Source of the DNA: Symbiodinium natans
Taxonomy: Eukaryota > Sar > Dinophyceae > Suessiales > Symbiodiniaceae
Reading direction: 5' to 3'
DNA: 47,500 nt
Assembly: GCA_905221605.1 (NCBI GenBank)
Contig: CAJNDS010000336.1
Coordinates: 270,001-317,500 of the forward strand
Below are positions 44,335-47,500 of this stretch, piece after piece. Each line of letters begins with the position of its first letter. The stretch's first letter is position 1. Made by a program: the position numbers and the translations under genes. The notes below the pieces were generated by a model. It saw nothing but the letters and a program-made list of their open reading frames with translations, was not told the DNA's origin and did no database searches.

Positions 44335-46861
44335 GGGTCGGCGGCTTGAGCCGGAGGCTCTTAAATCCGGCCCCCGCGCCGCCCGTGGTCCAGGGCGGAG
44401 CCCGCGTCGCACTAAAGCGCTAGATTTCAGGCCTAGCGGCACGGGCCGGCCCCCGCCCCCCAAAGCACGAAACCTTGAACCTTGGCACTGTCTTCTCTTT
44501 CCCGTGTCTTTGTCCTCTCCTTCTCTCTGTCTCTCTTTCTCCTGCCTTCGCCCCCCCTCCCTCCCCCCACCCCCCCCGGCGCGCGCGCGCGCGCACGCGC
44601 ACCCGCATCAGGAGCATCAGTGGGGTTGGTTTGGGGGCCTTAAAAGCATTCTATGCATGCGTTTTGCCTTCGAAAAACCTTCAGAAAACGCTGTAAACAC
44701 GTGTTTTTGGGCTTGGGAAGCCTTTTGGGACCCAGGAAAGGGAGCATCATGAGCATCAGCGGCCTCCCCCAGGCCATCCAAAACCCCCTTAAACACGCCG
44801 ATTGTATGTGCTTGAACGCTTGCGTGCCCACGAAACCCCCAAAAGCAAGACCCCGAATGCCCTTAAGGGCATTCGGGGTCCTGCTGTTCGGGTGTTTTGT
44901 AGGCACGAAGCCGTTCGAGCGCGTAAAATGAGCGATTTTAGGGGCGTTTTTACGTGGACCCACAAAACACTCGGTATTTACGAGGTTTTCTGCTGTTGGA
45001 ACACCCCCCCAAACCGAGCATCATGAGCATCAGCTGGGTCTCTGGGCCGTGGGCCCGGACCCCCCCACGAAGCCCAAGAGAAGCGATGGCTCGATGATGC
45101 GCCCGGACCCCGCGCATCAGCAGCATCAGCAGACCCCCCCCCGGACGTGGGTTTCGATGATGCGCACTTTGGGGGCGGGTCAAGGGCAACAGGGGTGGGG
45201 GTCGGAGGCACGCGTGAAAAACCTCATAAAAACACGGTATTTACGGTGATTTCAGCGTTTTTCAGCGTTTTTTATTGCCTTGGGCCCGCGGGCCAGGGCT
45301 GCTGATGCTCATGATGCTCGCCTGGTTTTGGGCTTCCGGTACCCCCCCCAAACCTTGAAAAACGTGGTTTCGGCCTGGCGCGCGCCCCATGTGAAAAGCT
45401 AGGGCCGATGATGCGCGCCCGTGAGGGTTTAATGGGGTGCTGCGGGTGTTTTGTGGCCTCGGTTTTTCGTAAAAACCCATGGTTTTACGAGGTTTTCGTG
45501 CTTTTCGCACCACCGCGTGTTGCGTCCCCTTGGATGCCGTTTTGGAGGCCTCCCGAAGGGCCCCGCGCGAATTTGAAGCAATTTTGGGCGGGGTCGGCGG
45601 CTCGGGCGCTCGCCCCTTAAAGCTAGCGCTTTAGTGCGACGCGGGCTCCGCCCTGGACCACGGGCGGCGCGGGGGCCGGATTTAAGGGGCGAGCGCCCGA
45701 GCCGCCGACCCCGCCCAAAATTGCTTCATATTCGCGCTTCGGGAGGCCTCCAAAACGGCATCCAAGGGGACACAACACGCGGCGGTGCGAAAAGCACGAA
45801 AACCACGTAAAAACCATGGTTTTTTACGAAAAACCGAGGCCGCAAAACACCCGCAGCACCCCATTAAACCCTAGGCGCGCATCATCGACCCTAGCTTTTC
45901 ACATGGGGCGCGCGCCAGGCCGAAACCACGTTTTTCAAGGTTTGGGGGGGGTACCGGAAGCCCAAAACCAGGCGAGCATCATGAGCATCAGCAGCCCTGG
46001 CCCGCGGCCACAAGGCAGTAAAAAACGCTGAAAAACGCTGAAATCACCGTAAATACCGTGTTTTTATGAGGTTTTTCACGCGTTCCTCCGACGCCCACCC
46101 TTGTTGCCCTTGACCCGCCCCCAAAGTGCGCATCATCGAAACCCATGTCCGGGGGGGGGGTCTGCTGATGCTGCTGATGCGCGGGGGTCCGGGCGCATCA
46201 TCCAGCCATCGTTTCTCATGGGCTTCGTGGGCCTCCGGGCCCACGGCCCAGAGACCCAGCTGATGCTCATGATGCTTGTTTTGGGGGGGGGTTCCAACAG
46301 CAGAAAACCTCGTAAATACGGAGTGTTTTGTGGGTCCACGTAAAAACGCCCCTAAAATCGCTCATTTTACGCGCTCGAACGGCTTCGTGCCTACAAAACA
46401 CCCGAACAGCAGGACCCCGAATGCCCTTAAGGGCATTCGGGGTCTTGCTTTTGGGGGTTTCGTGGGCACGCAATCGTTCAAGCACATACAATCGGCGTGT
46501 TTAAGGGGTTTTGGATGGCCTGGGGGAGGCCGCTGATGCTCATGATGCTCCCTTTCCTGGGTCCCAAAAGGCTTCCCAAGCCCAAAAACACATGTTTACA
46601 GCGTTTTCTGAAGGTTTTTCGAAGGCAAAACGCATGCATAGAATGCTTTTAAGGCCCCCAAACCAACCCCACTGATGCTCCTGATGCGGGTGCGCGCGCG
46701 CGCGCGCCGGGGGGGAGGGGGGAGGGAGGGGGGGCGAAGGCAGGAGAAAGAGAGACAGAGAGAAGGAGAGGACGAAGACACGGGAAAGAGAAGACAGTGC
46801 CAAGGTTCAAGGTTTCGTGCTTTGGGGGGCGGGGGCCGGCCCGTGCCGCTAGGCCTGAAAT
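44335..46861. repeat. Modular repeat cluster 2 (inverted pair of units)
   Basis: Head (44335-44366) and linker L (44367-44424) as in cluster 1, then a unit in reverse orientation (about 44427-45622), reversed L (about 45623-45680), and a unit in forward orientation (about 45681-46861). The two units face outward from a 60-bp GC-rich centre, forming an inverted repeat with arms of about 1.2 kb. Units are nearly identical to those at 15.07-17.53 kb, about 27 kb away. Confidence 0.87.
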
Positions 46862-46943
46862 TCAAAACCGTCCCAGCTTCGAGGCGCCGACCACTCTTGC
46901 AGGTCGAAGCGCGTGTGCGGAATCTCGATCACGAAGTCCGCGC
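46861..46943 (-). CDS. Exon resembling a ketosynthase N-terminus (partial)
   Basis: Minus strand ADFVIEIPHTRFDLQEWSAP and then RSWDGF, after the acceptor CCCCAAGAG. The EIP.TRFDL..W pattern resembles the region shortly after the start of beta-ketoacyl synthase domains of polyketide synthases (EIP..RWD.D..Y); this is by resemblance only. The 3' edge of the exon coincides with the terminal GCTAGGCCTGAAAT of the modular repeat, so the repeat cluster would begin the next intron. One exon is not enough to be sure. Confidence 0.45.
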
Positions 46944-46992
46944 CTCTTGGGGCTTAGGGGTCCTAAGGGGCACGGAGCCCTAGAATCCGAAA

Positions 46993-47158
46993 CACGAAAG
47001 GTTTAGGGCTTACTTAGGGCTTAGGGCTTAGGGCTTAGGGCTTAGGGCTTAGGGCTTAGGGCTTTAGGGTTTAGGGTTTAGGGTTTAGGGTTTAGGGTTT
47101 AGGGTTTAGGGTTTAGGGTTTAGGGTTTAGGGTTTAGGGTTTAGGGTTTAGGGTTTAG
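46993..47158. repeat. CTTAGGG then TTTAGGG array
   Basis: Two homogeneous blocks, the first CTTAGGG (to about 47062), the second canonical. Confidence 0.95.
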
Positions 47159-47500
47159 GCCATCCAGGGGGTTCAGGGTGCAGAAATCTCATGGATGCCT
47201 AAGGCAGGTGCACCGTTTCTGAGGGGCTTAGGACACTTCAGAACTTTAGGGGGTTTAGGGTTTAGAGTTTAGGGTCAGGGTTTAGGGTTTAGGGTTGGGA
47301 TGTTCCCCAGCGGGTGCAGCGCCGTCTGCTCTATCATTTAAGGGGTATAAAGAGGGACCCCTAGAAGGGACCCTGTATATCATTTTCCTCTATATAAACC
47401 CTGTATATATATATATATATACGTTATATAGTCCCTATATACGTAAGTAAACCCTTCGTTCACGCGTGCACACAAGTATTTCGTTCAGCAAATTCACTTC
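47159..47500. other. Right end, unique sequence with a small array
   Basis: Short TTTAGGG group at 47250-47298, then AT-rich sequence with a TA run (47404-47421). No exon seen. Confidence 0.5.

Overview
The window looks like nuclear DNA of a dinoflagellate, most likely a member of the Symbiodiniaceae. The evidence seen is: very many tracts of plant/dinoflagellate-type telomere repeat (TTTAGGG/CCCTAAA and variants) inside the sequence; genes split by introns with GT, GC and apparently GA 5' splice sites and AG|G-type acceptors; introns that are short elements with terminal inverted repeats (introner-like elements); GC-rich third codon positions; and all confidently read genes on the same (minus) strand, as in unidirectional dinoflagellate gene clusters. 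The taxonomic call is inference.

Layout, left to right. (1) 0-5.1 kb: a WD40 gene of the WDR55 type, cut into micro-exons of about 30-70 nt that sit as islands in telomere-like repeats; its 3' end runs off the window. (2) 5.1-7.9 kb: repeat blocks paralogous to 17.9-20.1 kb. (3) 8.0-12.0 kb: a six-helix cation channel gene (TRP/polycystin-like), at least eight coding exons, with an in-frame TAG before the pore. (4) 12.2-12.95 kb: a complete two-exon ankyrin-repeat gene. (5) 13.4-21 kb: accessory region with a decayed second copy of the WDR55 5' part, a two-unit modular repeat cluster (14.98-17.53 kb), 7-mer and 9-mer arrays and scattered micro-exons. (6) 21.3-23.4 kb: exons of an unrecognised gene. 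(7) 24.5-26.1 kb: a double BTB-BACK protein. (8) 28.6-39.9 kb: a tandem duplication of about 5.7-5.9 kb, each copy carrying a full five-exon NAD(P)H nitrite reductase gene in which the NirB and NirD parts are fused (1,073 and 1,070 aa by my splice model). (9) 40.9-43 kb: weakly supported exons. (10) 44.3-46.9 kb: a second modular repeat cluster with one unit inverted, giving a large palindrome, ending against an exon that resembles the start of a ketosynthase domain.

The genes do not form an operon-like pathway; only the two nitrite reductase copies are functionally linked (cytosolic reduction of nitrite to ammonium). The unifying feature is architecture. Telomere-like tracts often flank a short unique island in native chromosome-end orientation (CCCTAAA on the left, TTTAGGG on the right), and several of these islands are single exons, so the arrays are intronic. 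Separate families of short inverted-repeat elements form other introns. Splice models were made by eye from reading-frame continuity and protein-family resemblance; no transcript or database support was available.
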